Shown here piece after piece: positions 62,497 through 64,000 of a stretch of 64,000 nucleotides of DNA. The notes beneath the pieces are model-generated. The model was not told the DNA's origin. It made no database searches and saw only the letters and a program-made list of their open reading frames with translations. Source of the stretch: Undibacterium sp049340185. Lineage in GTDB: Bacteria; Pseudomonadota; Gammaproteobacteria; Burkholderiales; Burkholderiaceae_D. The stretch spans positions 248,001 to 312,000 of the forward strand of contig NZ_JBMPPC010000003.1 in NCBI RefSeq assembly GCF_049340185.1. Direction: 5' to 3'. The translations under genes and the position numbers were made by a program. Position 1 is the stretch's first letter. Every line of letters starts with the position of its first letter.

Positions 62497-63060
62497 CATA
62501 ATGGGTATTGTATGCTGGCCAGCATCAGTATCAGTATTTGTTAGCATTCGTTACATCGTGTTTGTTCGTATGATTAGCCGACTGCGGCATCAGAAATAGG
62601 CGCGCTGTTTTTCCGCAGAATAGATGAAGATTTTTCGCTAGATGAATCGCTATAGTCCTGTCAGACTCCGAGATAAATTTACGTCTTTTTCTGCGCACAA
62701 TCAGACAAAGGCAAAACGTGCGAGAATAAAAAATCTTACTGGTCTTCTTCTTTACTTTCTATCAGAAACTTCTATGTTGAAAAATGCGCCTAGGGCTGTT
62801 CTTATTGAACGAGCAGGCATGTTCTTTCAAGGCAATATTGAATATGCTGACTGAACAGATGAGCGTGGCTGAAGGGCAAAAGAAATTCGCGGAATTGGAA
62901 GTCAACGGGCCGTTTGATGCTTTCCTTCCTGTAAGAGATAAGTAGTTTCAGTAAAAATCCAGTATGCGTTGTAGATAGTTGTAAAAGGCGTGAATCAGTC
63001 GTAGCGGTGCCGTGCTAAAAACGGGTCAAATTGACACAAAATACAATCAGGGAGACAAAG
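62497..63060. other. long intergenic region
   Basis: About 560 bases. A perfect palindrome ATGCTGGCCAGCAT (62512-62525) follows the exonuclease gene. A short frame 62844-62945 (33 codons, MSVAEGQKKFAELEVNGPF inside) could be a remnant of a gene. A 70-codon frame at 62642-62854 has poor composition. No feature is firm. Confidence 0.4.
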
Positions 63061-63528
63061 ATGAGTATCGGTTTTAATATTAATGGCAAGTCAGTATCGT
63101 CAAGTTCTGAGGTGGACACGCCGCTGCTCTGGGTGATTCGTGATGAACTTGGTCTGACCGGAACCAAATTCGGTTGTGGTGCCGCATTGTGCGGTGCGTG
63201 TACCGTACATCTTGACGGTGTACCGATTCGCTCATGCCAGACACCTGTTTCCGCGGTTGCGGGTAAAAAAATCGCCACGGTTGAATCGCTGTCTGCCGAC
63301 AATACGCACGTATTACAAAAAGCCTGGATCGCGCATGATGTGCCGCAATGCGGCTACTGCCAGTCAGGTCAGTTGATGAGTGCCGCAGCCTTGCTCGCTG
63401 CGAACAAAAATCCTAGCGATACTGATATCGATAACGCCATGAGTGGCAATATCTGCCGCTGTGGTACCTACAACCGTATTCGTGCCGCGATTAAGTCTGC
63501 CGCTGCCGAAATGCGTAAATCAGCTTAA
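63061..63528 (+). CDS. [2Fe-2S] subunit of a molybdenum hydroxylase (isoquinoline 1-oxidoreductase-like)
   Basis: 155 residues from the ATG at 63061 (GGAGAC ribosome site). N-terminal plant-type [2Fe-2S] domain with KFGCGAALCGACTVHL plus a further cysteine, and a C-terminal [2Fe-2S] domain with QCGYCQSGQLM and GNICRCGTYNRI. Passes electrons from the molybdenum subunit encoded next. The specific substrate is unknown. Confidence 0.93.
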   Translation: MSIGFNINGKSVSSSSEVDTPLLWVIRDELGLTGTKFGCGAALCGACTVHLDGVPIRSCQTPVSAVAGKKIATVESLSADNTHVLQKAWIAHDVPQCGYCQSGQLMSAAALLAANKNPSDTDIDNAMSGNICRCGTYNRIRAAIKSAAAEMRKSA

Positions 63529-63538
63529 GGAGCGCGCC

Positions 63539-64000
63539 ATGACAACGACAAGACGTGATTTCCTTAAAACTTCGGTGCTGGCTGGTGGTGGACTGATGAT
63601 GGGAATCAGCCTACCTGCCGCAGTGGGTGTGAGCGAAGCTCAGGCCGCCGGTACGGTGTACACGCCAAATGCCTGGGTACATATTGCTGACGACAATACG
63701 ATTACGTTGATCTCTGCGCGATCTGAAATGGGGCAGGGTGTCTATACATCCATGCCAATGCTGATCGCAGAAGAGCTCGACGTTGATCTGAAAAAAATCA
63801 AGGTCGATATTGCACCGCCAGATGCCGTGTATGTGAATGCATTGTTAGGCGCACAGATCACCGGCGGCTCGACTTCCGTACGTGATGCTTGGGAAAAGCT
63901 GCGTATTGGCGGTGCTCAGGTCCGCATGATGCTGGTATCTGCAGCAGCCCAAAAATGGGGTGTCGATGCCAGTAAACTGACGACCGCCAACGGGATCGTC
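63539..64000 (+). CDS. molybdopterin-binding subunit of aldehyde/isoquinoline oxidoreductase, partial
   Basis: Cut by the window end; 154 codons are seen. A Tat signal peptide (TTRRDFLKTSVLAGGG) precedes the mature part, so export of the folded cofactor-loaded enzyme to the periplasm is expected. NAWVHIADDNTITLISARSEMGQG with the MGQG motif is characteristic of the IorB-type large subunit. AAGGAG ribosome site, ten bases after the small subunit gene. Confidence 0.9.
   Translation, partial: MTTTRRDFLKTSVLAGGGLMMGISLPAAVGVSEAQAAGTVYTPNAWVHIADDNTITLISARSEMGQGVYTSMPMLIAEELDVDLKKIKVDIAPPDAVYVNALLGAQITGGSTSVRDAWEKLRIGGAQVRMMLVSAAAQKWGVDASKLTTANGIV

Noticed and set aside
62642..62854. 70-codon plus-strand frame
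   Set aside because: Poor ribosome site, odd composition and no recognisable family.

Overview
The window looks like a chromosomal core segment of a betaproteobacterium in the Burkholderiales, most likely an Oxalobacteraceae member. Three gene orders support this: secG / tRNA-Leu(GAG) / nuoA-N followed by a DUF2818 gene and a NUDIX gene; tRNA-Val / thrS / infC / rpmI / rplT / pheS / pheT / ihfA / MerR; and rpsO / pnp / quinone oxidoreductase / tpiA. The moderate GC content by eye would suit an Undibacterium-like genome, but the genus is an inference. No prophage, insertion sequence, integrase, rRNA operon or CRISPR array was seen.

Layout. 0.2-7.3 kb: leuA, rpsO and pnp with structured leaders and terminators, an NAD(P)H:quinone oxidoreductase, tpiA, secG and tRNA-Leu. 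7.4-23.0 kb: the complete 14-gene complex I operon, then DUF2818 and NUDIX genes. 23.2-26.8 kb: a compact cassette with a small ACT-like hypothetical gene, a dihydrodipicolinate synthase homologue, a ParA-like ATPase with an altered P-loop, a multi-pass membrane protein and a second ParA-like protein that has lost its nucleotide-binding motifs. 27.0-36.0 kb: ETF:ubiquinone oxidoreductase, an SDR/thioesterase pair, a PAS-LuxR regulator, the two subunits of a 3-oxoacid CoA-transferase, a DUF3617 protein, 3-hydroxybutyrate dehydrogenase, an alpha/beta hydrolase and a RidA protein. 36.0-39.4 kb: relA and a cation diffusion facilitator. 39.6-47.8 kb: the translation and IHF cluster, where infC appears to start with AUA. 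48.2-53.0 kb: an exported methyltransferase-like protein, two identical tRNA-Asn genes behind a perfect consensus promoter, an aminotransferase and uvrB. 53.4-56.3 kb: a tightly coupled four-gene operon of a J-domain protein and three unknown proteins, two with acidic tails. 56.5-64.0 kb: pyroglutamyl peptidase, an OPT transporter, an MFS transporter, a DEDDh exonuclease fused to DUF1653, and the start of a molybdenum hydroxylase operon cut by the window edge.

How the genes work together. Complex I and ETF-QO both feed electrons into the quinone pool. 3-Hydroxybutyrate dehydrogenase and the CoA-transferase together turn 3-hydroxybutyrate into acetoacetyl-CoA, as expected in an organism that stores and uses polyhydroxybutyrate. 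The best candidates for undescribed biology are the DapA/ParA-like/membrane cassette (23.8-26.8 kb) and the J-domain operon (53.4-56.3 kb). Other unusual signals are a three-copy dispersed repeat with an 8-nt-period block and a base-paired block, a large palindrome between pheS and pheT, the AUA start of infC, and a G-U/G-C hairpin in front of rpsO.
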